Shown here: positions 45,030-53,401 of the stretch, piece by piece
Layout of the letters: every line of letters begins with the position of its first letter
Numbering within the stretch: position 1 is the first letter of the stretch
DNA from: Pseudoduganella lutea
Lineage (GTDB): Bacteria > Pseudomonadota > Gammaproteobacteria > Burkholderiales > Burkholderiaceae_D
Direction of reading: 5' to 3'
Assembly (NCBI RefSeq): GCF_004209755.1
Contig: NZ_CP035913.1
Span: 6,138,001 to 6,202,000 of the forward strand
DNA: 64,000 nt
The notes under the pieces: model-generated
What the model saw: the letters and a program-made list of their open reading frames with translations, nothing else
The model's database searches: none
What the model was told of the DNA's origin: nothing
Program-made: the position numbers and the translations under genes

Positions 45030-46253
45030 TCACGGCATCCAGTACCGGTTGATGTCATCGAATCCCCACTTCCCCGCCTCCTCGCGACTCGCGATCCCGT
45101 CAGTCGACCCCGCCATGTTCAGGTCCACTTCTTCCGGCGCGATGTAAGCCATCGACCGGGCCGAGAAAAACACGCGCACGACCGGCTTCAGCAGCGACTT
45201 GCTGTTGTCGACCACCACGCCGAGCCGGTGTGATTTCAGGCGCAGCAGCGTGCCCACCGGATAGATGCCCATGCATTTCACGAACGCGGCAAACAGCACC
45301 GGGTCGAAATGGCCTTCGCGCGTCCATTCGGCCATGCGCTTGAGCGATTCGGCCGGGCACCATCCCGACTTGTAGGGGCGGTTCGATGTGATCGCATCGT
45401 AGACATCGCAGATGGCGCCCATCCTGGCGTGCACCGAGATCTGCTCGCCCTGGAGCCGGTCGGGGTAGCCTTTGCCGTCGAACCGTTCGTGGTGGTGCAG
45501 GCACACGTCCCGCGCGATGTCTGGCACGTCCTGCCAGCCGGCGAGCGCGGCGAAGCCCTTGGCCGGATGCTGCCGGACGACCGCGAATTCCTCGTCCGTC
45601 AGCTTGGCGGGCTTGTTGAGGATCCCGGTCGGGATGGCCGCCTTGCCCAGGTCGTGCAGCAGTCCGGCCAGCCCGCAGTCGCGCACTTCCTCGTCGGGCA
45701 GGCCGATCTGGCGCGCCAGCGAAACCATCATCGCGCAGACCGCCACGGAGTGCAGGTAGGTGTAATCGTCGGCCTGCTTCAGGCGCACGAGATTGATGAG
45801 CGCACCCTGGTTGCGCATCACCGAGGCGGCCACGTTTTCAACGAGCGTCACGGCTTCCGAGACGTCGGCGAGGCGGCCCATGCGCGCCTCGCGGAACAGG
45901 TTCATGACGGCGCCCTTGGCGCGCACGATGACTTTCGCTGCCCGGTGCATCTCTTCCTTCGTCGAGCTGTGCTCCGCCGGCGCAAAGGTGAAGGGCGCGC
46001 GGGCTGCCGCGGGTGCGGGCGGAACGGGCTGCGCAGGCTCGCGTGCTTCGGCTGGCGGTGCGGCTTGTACGTCGGCGCCCCGGGCGGTATCGATCCACAG
46101 CGTGGTGATGCCGGCGGAGCGGATCTTGCGCAGCGATTCTCGGGAGTCGACCAGGAACGAGGTTTGCCAGAGGGGCGAATCCAGCCAGGAGCCACCCGCC
46201 TTGTGCACGTACATGCCGATCCGGGCCTGGTCGATGGAAATCTGCTTCAGCAC
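45030..46253 (-). CDS. HD-GYP cyclic-di-GMP phosphodiesterase with N-terminal DUF3391
   Basis: Hydrolyses c-di-GMP to GMP. 407 residues; the start is a GTG at 46253, supported by the conserved family opening (LKQISIDQARIGMYVHKAGG). Residues 1-60 are DUF3391. A Pro/Ala-rich linker runs to about 95. The HD-GYP domain has LAGLLHDLGKAAIPTGILNK (His200-Asp201), HPAKGFAAL, CLHHHERFDGKGYPDRL (GYP at 262-264) and RMGAICDVYDAITSNRPYK. All metal residues are present, so it should be active. No membrane segment. Single gene. Confidence 0.94.
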   Translation of the reverse strand: MLKQISIDQARIGMYVHKAGGSWLDSPLWQTSFLVDSRESLRKIRSAGITTLWIDTARGADVQAAPPAEAREPAQPVPPAPAAARAPFTFAPAEHSSTKEEMHRAAKVIVRAKGAVMNLFREARMGRLADVSEAVTLVENVAASVMRNQGALINLVRLKQADDYTYLHSVAVCAMMVSLARQIGLPDEEVRDCGLAGLLHDLGKAAIPTGILNKPAKLTDEEFAVVRQHPAKGFAALAGWQDVPDIARDVCLHHHERFDGKGYPDRLQGEQISVHARMGAICDVYDAITSNRPYKSGWCPAESLKRMAEWTREGHFDPVLFAAFVKCMGIYPVGTLLRLKSHRLGVVVDNSKSLLKPVVRVFFSARSMAYIAPEEVDLNMAGSTDGIASREEAGKWGFDDINRYWMP

Positions 46254-46517
46254 GACGGCACCATGGGTTCCGTCGGCCGGGCACGAGCGTGTGGAGGCGT
46301 AAGGGCAAGGGAGGGCTGCATGTCACATTCCAGAAATGATGGAAGGCGGATGCGAGGCCTCTCCGGTGGCGTGACTGGCGCTGGGTGGGGCAGTCCGCGT
46401 GTGCGACTATAACATGCTGTAAAGAAACAAAGATAGAGCATGTTGCATGTTGACATCAGCCTGCACGCCGGAAGCACGACACTGTCCGGTCGCCTGTGTC
46501 GACAGGCACCAGCGCGG

Positions 46518-47558
46518 TCAGAACCGGTGCTGGATCCCCGCCAGCACGCTTTTCTGCCGGCTGCCGAACCCGGCCTCGTCACGCGCGAGTCCCACGAGCA
46601 GGCCATGTTTGGCCTTTGCAATCGCAGCGGTGACGTACAGGTCGGTGCGGCGGGACAGCGCATAGCGCACCCGCCCGACGACCATCACGGGGTCGGCTTC
46701 GGCGGCGCCGTGCCGCACATCCTGGTAGTAAACGACGCCGGCCAGGGTGACGGCCGGCGTCACCATCACGTTCGTGCCCGCCCAGTACAGACGTGCCCGA
46801 ACATCAGGCGTTCCCGCGGCTTCCTGCCGGTAGTCGCGCATCGCGGCCTGCAGTTTCACGGTCCCCGCCGAATACATGGCGCCCAGGTGCCACGCGGTGG
46901 TGTCGCCGCGCGTGCCGGTTGCCGCCTCCGGCACGCCGTTGATCCGTTCGTACGCCGCCATCGCCGACCATGGCCCGGCCATGTAGTTGACGGCCACGGC
47001 GCCTTTCGCGCCATCGCCGCTCGACGACCCTTCGCCCGCGCCATAGCTGGCACCGTAACTCAGGTTGCCCATCTTGCCCTGATACTTGACGAGATTGTCG
47101 AACGCGAACGCCATGCCGTATTTGCTGGCGCCGCTGGCATTGCCGGCCGGCGCCCACGAGTACTGGGGCGCGTATCCCATCGGATCGTAGGGCAGCACGA
47201 AGTCGTACACGGTGGTGAACGCGCGGCCGAGCAGCACAGTGCCCCAGCGGCCTTCCAGTCCCACGGTGGCCTGGCGCTTGAACAGCGGCGTGTCGGCCAC
47301 GCCGGTGTCGGCCGCGATGCCCATCTCCAGCTGGAACAGCGCCTTCAGGCCGCCGCCCAGGTCTTCGCTGCCGACGAAACCGAGGCGCGACGTGTTCATG
47401 CCGCCGGAATTGATGCGCAGCGTGTTGCCTTTGTCGGCGCCGGCGTTATCGATCACGCCGATGTTCATGTCGACCAGGCCATACACATTCACGTTCGATT
47501 GCGCCGCGGCGGTGCCGCAGGCAAGGGCGCACACGCCCCATGCGAGCTTGCGTTTCAT
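46518..47558 (-). CDS. Gram-negative trimeric porin (Burkholderiales Omp type)
   Basis: 346 residues with a signal peptide (MKRKLAWGVCALACGTAAAQ, cleavage after AAA). Mature start SNVNVYGLVDMNIGVIDNAG and RINSGGMNTSRLGFVGSEDL are the family hallmarks. The L3 constriction region follows (VLLGRAFTTVYDFVLPYDPM), and the chain ends with the required C-terminal Phe (AGIQHRF). Ribosome site GGAGACACC. Sits after the MFS gene in the same orientation, with a strong hairpin between, so porin mRNA level may be set apart from the upstream operon. May supply the outer-membrane entry for the MFS substrate. Confidence 0.95.
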   Translation of the reverse strand: MKRKLAWGVCALACGTAAAQSNVNVYGLVDMNIGVIDNAGADKGNTLRINSGGMNTSRLGFVGSEDLGGGLKALFQLEMGIAADTGVADTPLFKRQATVGLEGRWGTVLLGRAFTTVYDFVLPYDPMGYAPQYSWAPAGNASGASKYGMAFAFDNLVKYQGKMGNLSYGASYGAGEGSSSGDGAKGAVAVNYMAGPWSAMAAYERINGVPEAATGTRGDTTAWHLGAMYSAGTVKLQAAMRDYRQEAAGTPDVRARLYWAGTNVMVTPAVTLAGVVYYQDVRHGAAEADPVMVVGRVRYALSRRTDLYVTAAIAKAKHGLLVGLARDEAGFGSRQKSVLAGIQHRF

Positions 47559-47625
47559 GGTGTCTCCGTATTTTTTTGGGCGCGCCGGGTCCTTGCCGGA
47601 CCGGCGTCGGTGATGCAGGGGGAGG

Positions 47626-47655
47626 GCGGCCTGCCGGGCGATGCCGGCAGGCCGC
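47626..47655 (-). other. 12-bp hairpin between MFS and porin genes
   Basis: GCGGCCTGCCGG (47626-47637) pairs perfectly with 47644-47655 around a 6-base loop, just past the MFS stop on the minus strand and 68 bp before the porin. Very stable but without a T run; it may end or slow part of the transcripts or protect mRNA ends. Confidence 0.6.
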
Positions 47656-47662
47656 GGGCGGG

Positions 47663-48985
47663 TCAGCGGTCGACGGCCTGCTTCGGCAGCAGGGTAACGA
47701 GGCAGGCGCCGATCAGCAGCATGGCCGAGGTGAGCATCAGGCCGGCGCCCTGCTTGCCCGTGAAGTCGTTCAGCCAGCCGACGAGCGATGGCGAGAAGAA
47801 CCCGGCCAGGTTGGCGATGCAGTTGATCGTGGCGATGCCGGCCGCCGCCGCCATGCCGCCCAGGAAGGCGGTGGGCAGCGCCCAGAATTGCGAGGTGCCG
47901 CACAGCGCACCGGCCGCCGCCACGCTGAGCAGGGCCAGCGCCGTGCCCACACCGTCCGTGAAGGGCAGGGCGAACAGCGCGATGGCCGCAGCCACCATCG
48001 GCACGCCGCAATGCATGCGACGGGCGCGGGTGCGGTCCGAATTGCGGCCGACCAGCGGCAGGCAGACCAGCGCCACCAGGTAGGGGATCGCCGCCAGCAG
48101 CCCGACTTCTTCCATGCCGCTCACGCCGGCGTTCCTCACAATGGTCGGCAGCCAGAACGTCAGGCCGTACTGGCCCATCACGATGCAGAAGTAGATCGCC
48201 GTGAGCAGCCACAGGCGCTTGTCGGCCAGGAAGTCGCGGATCGTCTGGTGCGCCGCCTTGCCGTCGTTCTCGGCGGCGATGTTACGCTGCAGGACCGCCT
48301 TTTCCTCGGCCGACAGCCACTTCGCGCCGGCGATGCTGTCGTCCAGGTAGAACAGGATCGTGATGCCGAGGATCAGCGAGGGAATGGCTTCCAGCGCGAA
48401 CAGCCACTGCCAGCCGCGCAGCCCATGCACGCCGGCAAACGATTCCATGATCCAGCCGGACAGCGGCGCGCCGACGATCGAGGCCAGCGGGATCGCCATG
48501 AAGAACAGCCCCATCACCTTGGCCCTTCGCGCGGAAGGGAACCAGTACGTGATGTACAGGATTACGCCGGGCGCGAAACCTGCCTCGGCCACGCCGAGCA
48601 GGAAGCGCAGCACGTAGAACATGGTGGGCGAACTGACAAAGGCGAAGCTGGCCGAAATCATGGCCCACGTGATCATGATGCGCGCCAGCCAGCGGCGGGC
48701 GCCGAAACGGTGCAGGATCATGTTGCTCGGCACTTCGAACAGGAAGTAGCCAAGGAAGAAGACACCGGCGCCCAGGCCGTACACGGTATTGCTCCACTGG
48801 AGGTCGGACAGCATCTGCAGCTTGGCGAAGCCCACGTTGACGCGGTCCAGGTAGGCGCCCAGGTAGCACAGCATCAGGAAGGGCACGAGCCGGCGCGTGA
48901 CTTTCGCATAGGCCCGGGTTTCGATGTCGGTGGCGCCGGACGGGAAGGCGGCGCCCGCCGCGGGTGTGACGGTAGGTGTTTTCAT
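47663..48985 (-). CDS. MFS transporter, anion:cation symporter (phthalate/galactonate permease) family
   Basis: 440 residues, twelve helices. The start at 48985 has GGAGACACGC before it. Family markers: VPFLMLCYLGAYLDRVNVGF AK in helix 1, the loop 2-3 motif, GVAEAGFAPGVILYITYWFP in helix 4, then AIPLASIVGAPLSGWIME, and the second half LVALVCLPLVGRNSDRTRAR. ACS members import organic anions such as sugar acids, tartrate or phthalate. It lies after the two transketolase genes and before the porin, so it likely imports the substrate of that pathway. Confidence 0.94.
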   Translation of the reverse strand: MKTPTVTPAAGAAFPSGATDIETRAYAKVTRRLVPFLMLCYLGAYLDRVNVGFAKLQMLSDLQWSNTVYGLGAGVFFLGYFLFEVPSNMILHRFGARRWLARIMITWAMISASFAFVSSPTMFYVLRFLLGVAEAGFAPGVILYITYWFPSARRAKVMGLFFMAIPLASIVGAPLSGWIMESFAGVHGLRGWQWLFALEAIPSLILGITILFYLDDSIAGAKWLSAEEKAVLQRNIAAENDGKAAHQTIRDFLADKRLWLLTAIYFCIVMGQYGLTFWLPTIVRNAGVSGMEEVGLLAAIPYLVALVCLPLVGRNSDRTRARRMHCGVPMVAAAIALFALPFTDGVGTALALLSVAAAGALCGTSQFWALPTAFLGGMAAAAGIATINCIANLAGFFSPSLVGWLNDFTGKQGAGLMLTSAMLLIGACLVTLLPKQAVDR

Positions 48986-49067
48986 GCGTGTCTCCAAATG
49001 TTCTGTCATCGCGCCGGAGGTCTTGCCGCCTCCTTGCGCCTGCGGGAAACTGCTGGCGGTCCGGCGC

Positions 49068-50066
49068 TCAGCGCAGCCAGGACCGGATGCTGCCGACCAT
49101 CGCCTCCGTCGAGATGCAGTAGCGGTCGTGCAGCGTGGGCAGCGCGCCGGCATCGAGGAAGGCGTCCGGCAGCGCGATCTGGCGGAACGCCGGCGCCACG
49201 CCCGCGCGCAGCAGCGTGCCCGCCACCGCCTCGCCCAGGCCGCCCACCACGGAATGGTTTTCCGCCACCACCACGAGCCGGCCGCTGCGCGACGCTTCGC
49301 GCACGATGGTTTCCGTGTCGAGCGGCTTGATCGTCGGCACGTGCAGCACGGCCACGCCCACATTATCCTGCGCCAGCGCCTGTGCCACTTCCAGCGCCCG
49401 CATCGTCATGATGCCACTCGAAATCACCAGCACGTCGCGGCCATCGCGCAGCAGCTTTGCCTTGCCCAGCTCGAATTTGTAATCGTACTCGTCGAGCACG
49501 AGCGGCACTTTCCCGCGCAGCAGGCGCATGTAGACCGGGCCCTTGTGCTCGGCGATGGCGGCCGTCGCCTGCTCGGTGTCGAGCGCATCGCACGGGTCCA
49601 CGATCGTCAGGCCCGGCACGCCGCGGAAGATGGCGATATCCTCGGTGGCCTGGTGACTCGGGCCGTATCCCGTGGTCAGGCCGGGCAGCGCGCAGGCGAT
49701 CTTCACGTTCAGGTTTTCCTCGGCGATCACCTGGTGGATGAAGTCATAGGCGCGGCGCGACGCGAACACGGCATAGGTGGTGACAAATGGCGTAAACCCC
49801 TCTTTGGCCATGCCGCCGGCGGCACCCATCAGCAGCTGCTCGGCCATGCCCATCTGGAAGAAGCGCTCGGGGTACTCCTTCGCGAACAGGTGCATGTCCG
49901 TGTATTTTGACAGGTCGGCGCTCATGCCGACGATGTCGGGCCGGCGCGCGGCCAGATCCACCAGCGCGTTGCCGAACGGCGCGGCCACGGTGCGCTGGCC
50001 TTCGCTGGCGATGGAGGCGATCATCGCCGACGTGGTCAGGCGCGGTTTGTTCACAACGGCATTCAT
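49068..50066 (-). CDS. Split transketolase, C-terminal (pyrimidine/TK-C) subunit
   Basis: 332 residues, matching the PYR plus C-terminal domains of transketolase. ThDP-facing motifs include FQMGMAEQLLMGAAGGMAKE (Glu that activates the cofactor in MAEQ) and FVTTYAVFASRRAYDFIHQV with TTGYGPSHQATEDIAIFRGV; the C-terminal domain has VLVISSGIMTMRALEVAQAL and RLVVVAENHSVVGGLGEAVA. The start overlaps the end of the N-terminal subunit by 4 bp, so the halves are made in step. Split transketolases occur in apulose, sulfo- and other special sugar pathways, separate from the housekeeping enzyme. Confidence 0.93.
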   Translation of the reverse strand: MNAVVNKPRLTTSAMIASIASEGQRTVAAPFGNALVDLAARRPDIVGMSADLSKYTDMHLFAKEYPERFFQMGMAEQLLMGAAGGMAKEGFTPFVTTYAVFASRRAYDFIHQVIAEENLNVKIACALPGLTTGYGPSHQATEDIAIFRGVPGLTIVDPCDALDTEQATAAIAEHKGPVYMRLLRGKVPLVLDEYDYKFELGKAKLLRDGRDVLVISSGIMTMRALEVAQALAQDNVGVAVLHVPTIKPLDTETIVREASRSGRLVVVAENHSVVGGLGEAVAGTLLRAGVAPAFRQIALPDAFLDAGALPTLHDRYCISTEAMVGSIRSWLR

Positions 50067-50929
50067 GCTTGGTCTCCTGCTTGGTCTTTTGCCTGGGCTT
50101 CATCGAGGATGGCGATGGCCTGCTGCCATTCGTCGGCCTCGACGCGGATGAAGTGGTTCTTGTCGCGCTGTTCCAGGAACGGCACGCCGGAGCCCATCAG
50201 CGTGTCGAACAGGATCACGCGCGGCTGGGGCGCGGAATGGTTGCGGGCCGCATCGAACGCCGCCAGCACGGCCGCGATGTCGTTGCCCTGCGCGCGCTGC
50301 ACGTGCCAGCCGAACGCTTCCCATTTCTGCGCCAGCGGCTCGAAGCCGAGCACCTTCGTGGACGGGCCATCGGCCTGCTGGTTGTTGATGTCGACCAGCG
50401 TGATCAGGTTGCCCAGGCCGAAGTGCGCGGCGGACAGCGCCGCTTCCCATGTCGAGCCTTCATCGAGTTCGCCATCGGACATGGAGTTGTACACGAAGGC
50501 CGGATTGTTCTTCTGGCGCAGGCCCAGCGCCATGCCGACCGCGATCGTCAGGCCCTGGCCCAGCGAGCCGCCGGAGATTTCCATGCCGGGGGTGTAGGTG
50601 GCCATGCCGGACATGGGCAGGCGGCTGTCGTCGCTGCCATAGGTTTCCAGCTCGGCTTCCGGCAGGATGCCCGCCTCGAGCAGCGCGGCATACAGCGCGA
50701 TCGCATAATGGCCGTGCGACAGCAGGAAACGGTCGCGGCCTTCCCATTCCGGCGCATCGGCACGATAATGCAGCGCGTGCCGGTAGGCCACGGCGAGGAT
50801 GTCGGCCATGCCGAGCGCCTGGCCCACATAGCCCTGGCCCTGCACTTCACCCATCCGCAGCGCATAGCGGCGGATGCGGTAGGCGGCGGCCTTCAGGGCA
50901 CTCAAACGGTCTGGTGCTTCGAGTTTCAT
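50063..50929 (-). CDS. Split transketolase, N-terminal (ThDP pyrophosphate-binding) subunit
   Basis: 288 residues. The ThDP motif is seen as MSDGELDEGSTWEAALSAAH followed by LITLVDINNQQADGPSTKVL. The first Gly of the usual GDG is Ser. GSLGQGLTIAVGMALGLRQK and FLLSHGHYAIALYAALLEAG are the other cofactor-side stretches with substrate His. Ribosome site GGAGACCGCA. First gene of the operon that continues with the C-terminal subunit, MFS transporter and porin; divergent from a LysR gene. Because only transketolase, transport and porin are encoded, other pathway enzymes must lie elsewhere. Confidence 0.93.
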   Translation of the reverse strand: MKLEAPDRLSALKAAAYRIRRYALRMGEVQGQGYVGQALGMADILAVAYRHALHYRADAPEWEGRDRFLLSHGHYAIALYAALLEAGILPEAELETYGSDDSRLPMSGMATYTPGMEISGGSLGQGLTIAVGMALGLRQKNNPAFVYNSMSDGELDEGSTWEAALSAAHFGLGNLITLVDINNQQADGPSTKVLGFEPLAQKWEAFGWHVQRAQGNDIAAVLAAFDAARNHSAPQPRVILFDTLMGSGVPFLEQRDKNHFIRVEADEWQQAIAILDEAQAKDQAGDQA

Positions 50930-50975
50930 TGCGGTCTCCGGTATCGAATCGTTGGTCTTGTCACGAAACCAGTGT

Positions 50976-51012
50976 AAGAATTGAAAGACCGACCGTATAG
51001 CGAGTAATTCTT
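50976..51012. promoter_or_regulatory. Dyad in the transketolase / LysR divergent promoter
   Basis: AAGAATT (50976-50982) recurs inverted as AATTCTT (51006-51012), just before the LysR start. The spacing is wide for a single LysR box, but the AT-rich arms stand out in the 91-bp divergent region. Candidate binding sites only. Confidence 0.35.
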
Positions 51013-51020
51013 GGCGATAG

Positions 51021-51947
51021 ATGAAACCAGTTCAGCGATACCGCGCCCTGCGCAAGGCTTCCCTCAAGGGCTTGCAGGCTTTCGAAGCCGCCTACATGCA
51101 TCGTTCCTTCGCCGCCGCCGCGCAGGAGCTGTCGATCACGGCATCGGCCGTGAGCCATTCGATCCAGACACTGGAAGAAGCGCTCGGCACGCTGCTGTTC
51201 GAGCGCGCGCGGCGCGGCGTGGTGCCGACGGAAGAGGGGGCCCGGCTGTATGACGTGATCCGCCGCTCGTTCGGCGACATCGACGACGAGCTGCGCACGA
51301 TCCTCGACCGCGGCAGCAAGCAGCAGGTGGTGACGATCCAGTGCGCGCCCAGCTTCGCGGCGATCTGGGTGATGCCGCAACTGCCGGCCTTCCTGCGCGC
51401 CCATCCGGACATCGACGTGCGCCTGTGGGCCGTGCACCAGGCACCGGACTTTTCCAGCAGCGGCGTCGACGTGGCGGTGCTGTACGGCAGACCCACCGCC
51501 TCGGCCGGCGTGCACGTGGAACCGATTTCGGAACACGAGCGTTACCTGCCGGTCTGCAGCCCGAAGCTGGTCGATGGCTGGACCCTGCCGCTGCCGCCTG
51601 GCGATATCGAGAATTTCTATCTCATCCAGAACGACGTGTCGCTGACCTCATGGGATGAATGGATCGGGCGCTTCGCGCCGGAATGCCGGCACCCGGTGCG
51701 CGGGCTGCGGCTCGACCGCGCGTTCATGACCCTGAGCGCCGCCGAGAACGGCCTGGGCATGTGCATCGAGAGCACGGTGCTGGTGCAGGACTATCTTCGG
51801 GATGGGCGTCTGGTGTGTCCGTTCGGCGAGCTGGCCATCGAGGCGCGGGGGCATTACCTGGCCGTGCCGAAGAGCCGTGAAGGCTTGCAGGCCGTGCGCA
51901 CGGTGGCGGACTGGATTCGCGGCTTCGTGACCGACACCGTCCGTTAG
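51021..51947 (+). CDS. LysR-family transcriptional regulator (GcvA-like), divergent to split transketolase
   Basis: 308 residues. HTH at about 10-70 (LKGLQAFEAAYMHRSFAAAA, SITASAVSHSIQTLEEALGT, LLFERARRGVVPTEEGARLY), effector domain from about 95 (VVTIQCAPSFAAIWVMPQLP). The GcvA-type subgroup pattern is clear. It should control the transketolase-MFS-porin operon on the other side. Its 3' end overlaps the stop of the convergent membrane-protein gene by a few bases. Confidence 0.93.
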   Translation: MKPVQRYRALRKASLKGLQAFEAAYMHRSFAAAAQELSITASAVSHSIQTLEEALGTLLFERARRGVVPTEEGARLYDVIRRSFGDIDDELRTILDRGSKQQVVTIQCAPSFAAIWVMPQLPAFLRAHPDIDVRLWAVHQAPDFSSSGVDVAVLYGRPTASAGVHVEPISEHERYLPVCSPKLVDGWTLPLPPGDIENFYLIQNDVSLTSWDEWIGRFAPECRHPVRGLRLDRAFMTLSAAENGLGMCIESTVLVQDYLRDGRLVCPFGELAIEARGHYLAVPKSREGLQAVRTVADWIRGFVTDTVR

Positions 51948-53401
51948 CGCGGAACAGCCCTGCCAAGCGCCGACAGCGACCGGGCCGCGACATCTGCGCC
52001 CAGGCCCCAGACGAGCGCTCCGAAGTAGTCGCTGAAGTGCGCCCCGAACGTAGGAGATCCGCCGAGGTACAGGATTTCATAGCCGACCAGGCAGAGGACC
52101 ACCACCCCGGCCAGTTCCAGCAACCAGCCCCATGCGGCTAGTACACGGGGGCGCACGCTTTTCCACCTGCCAGGCTGCGGCGGGTTATCTTGCGGCATCT
52201 TCATTTGCAGTTCCAGGCCGTCGCTGGCGACCGGCGCTGCCGCATCGCGCAGCAGCTGCTGGTGTTGCATTTCAAGCTCCGCGAGCATGCCGCCCAGCCC
52301 GACCTGCTGCGCGAGTCTGGTCAGCCGTTGCTGCAGGGCGGCGGAAGCGAGCGCCGAGCCCGCGAGATGGCCGATCTTCTCCAGCAGGGCCACGCGGCCT
52401 GCGGCATCTGGGAGCGCAGTGGCGAATTCGGCCAGTTTGCCGTCGTCGATCATACGCTGCAATTGCGCCAGGAACATCGGCTTCTGCGGCTGTATGTCCG
52501 TGTTCAGCAACGCCACACGCGTTCGCAGCGAGCCGAGCTCGCGCTGGGCCGCCAACAAAGGCTTCCCGTGTTCGTTCATGAATTTGACCCCGCGACCCAG
52601 CGCGATGCCCGCGCAAAGCAGCGCCAGCACGCACCAGGGTGAAGCCCGCACGAGGACGTCGACCGGAACAGAGACGAAGCGGTCGCTTCCCTCGACGCCG
52701 AGCCGGGCGTAGCTGCTGTACTTATCAGGTCGCACGCCCAGGGCGTTCACTTGCAGGATCCAGTTCCCGTCCTTGTCACGCGACAGGCGTTTCTCTCCGG
52801 AGAAGTCGCCGTATCCGCGCGCCGACATCAAGGGCGACAGCGCGTACCGGTCCAGGGCAACGCCATCGGGCAGCCCTGATACGAACAGTGCCGCCTTGCC
52901 GATGACCGGCACGCCGGACAACGGTTCCGTCCCCGGCGCACCGCTCCTCATCACGGGCAGGGAAATGATCGGGGGGACGATCGCCAGCGTAGCTGCCGCC
53001 GGGAAACGCACCTGGAGCGAGATCTTCAGCTTCTCTTTAAAGTCCTTGCCATTGGCGACCGTCACGGTGCCGTGGTAGTTGCCGTAGCGCTCGGGCAGTG
53101 TACGGATTCGAAGTTCGTACACGAGCCCCGTCAGGTCGCCGGCCTTCGGTTCCACCACGACTTGCGCCGGATCGATGCGGGCCACGTCGGGCGTGCAACG
53201 CACAAGGGGCGTGGCCCTAAATTGTAAGGTGGCCTTTGCTTCGCCCTCGGCCGCGCTGAATGTCAGCGTGCGGATATCGCTGTCCTTGCCGGGTTCGCCT
53301 GAAAGTGCAATGGGCGCCGTATCGTCGAGCGTGAGCGCGGCCAGCCTGCCCGGTATTGCCAAGCAGGCCACGGCCAGCAGGATACGCCAGAAGTGTTTCA
53401 T
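51944..53401 (-). CDS. Uncharacterised membrane protein of the protease operon (485 aa)
   Basis: Not recognised. Signal peptide or anchor at 1-22 (FWRILLAVACLAIPGRLAAL). Residues about 25-250 form an extracytoplasmic beta-rich region that may be two Ig-like domains (TLTFSAAEGEAKATLQFRAT, VVVEPKAGDLTGLVYELRIR, GNYHGTVTVANGKDFKEKL). A membrane helix is at about 253-271 (SPWCVLALLCAGIALGRGV). Then comes a cytosolic helical, probably coiled-coil stretch at about 280-405 (QRELGSLRTRVALLNTDIQ, ALQQRLTRLAQQVGLGGM). Two more hydrophobic segments lie at about 430-455 and 462-480. The start ATG overlaps the metzincin stop. Last of four genes; it may link the periplasm to a cytosolic helical scaffold. 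Confidence 0.87.
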   Translation of the reverse strand: MKHFWRILLAVACLAIPGRLAALTLDDTAPIALSGEPGKDSDIRTLTFSAAEGEAKATLQFRATPLVRCTPDVARIDPAQVVVEPKAGDLTGLVYELRIRTLPERYGNYHGTVTVANGKDFKEKLKISLQVRFPAAATLAIVPPIISLPVMRSGAPGTEPLSGVPVIGKAALFVSGLPDGVALDRYALSPLMSARGYGDFSGEKRLSRDKDGNWILQVNALGVRPDKYSSYARLGVEGSDRFVSVPVDVLVRASPWCVLALLCAGIALGRGVKFMNEHGKPLLAAQRELGSLRTRVALLNTDIQPQKPMFLAQLQRMIDDGKLAEFATALPDAAGRVALLEKIGHLAGSALASAALQQRLTRLAQQVGLGGMLAELEMQHQQLLRDAAAPVASDGLELQMKMPQDNPPQPGRWKSVRPRVLAAWGWLLELAGVVVLCLVGYEILYLGGSPTFGAHFSDYFGALVWGLGADVAARSLSALGRAVPR

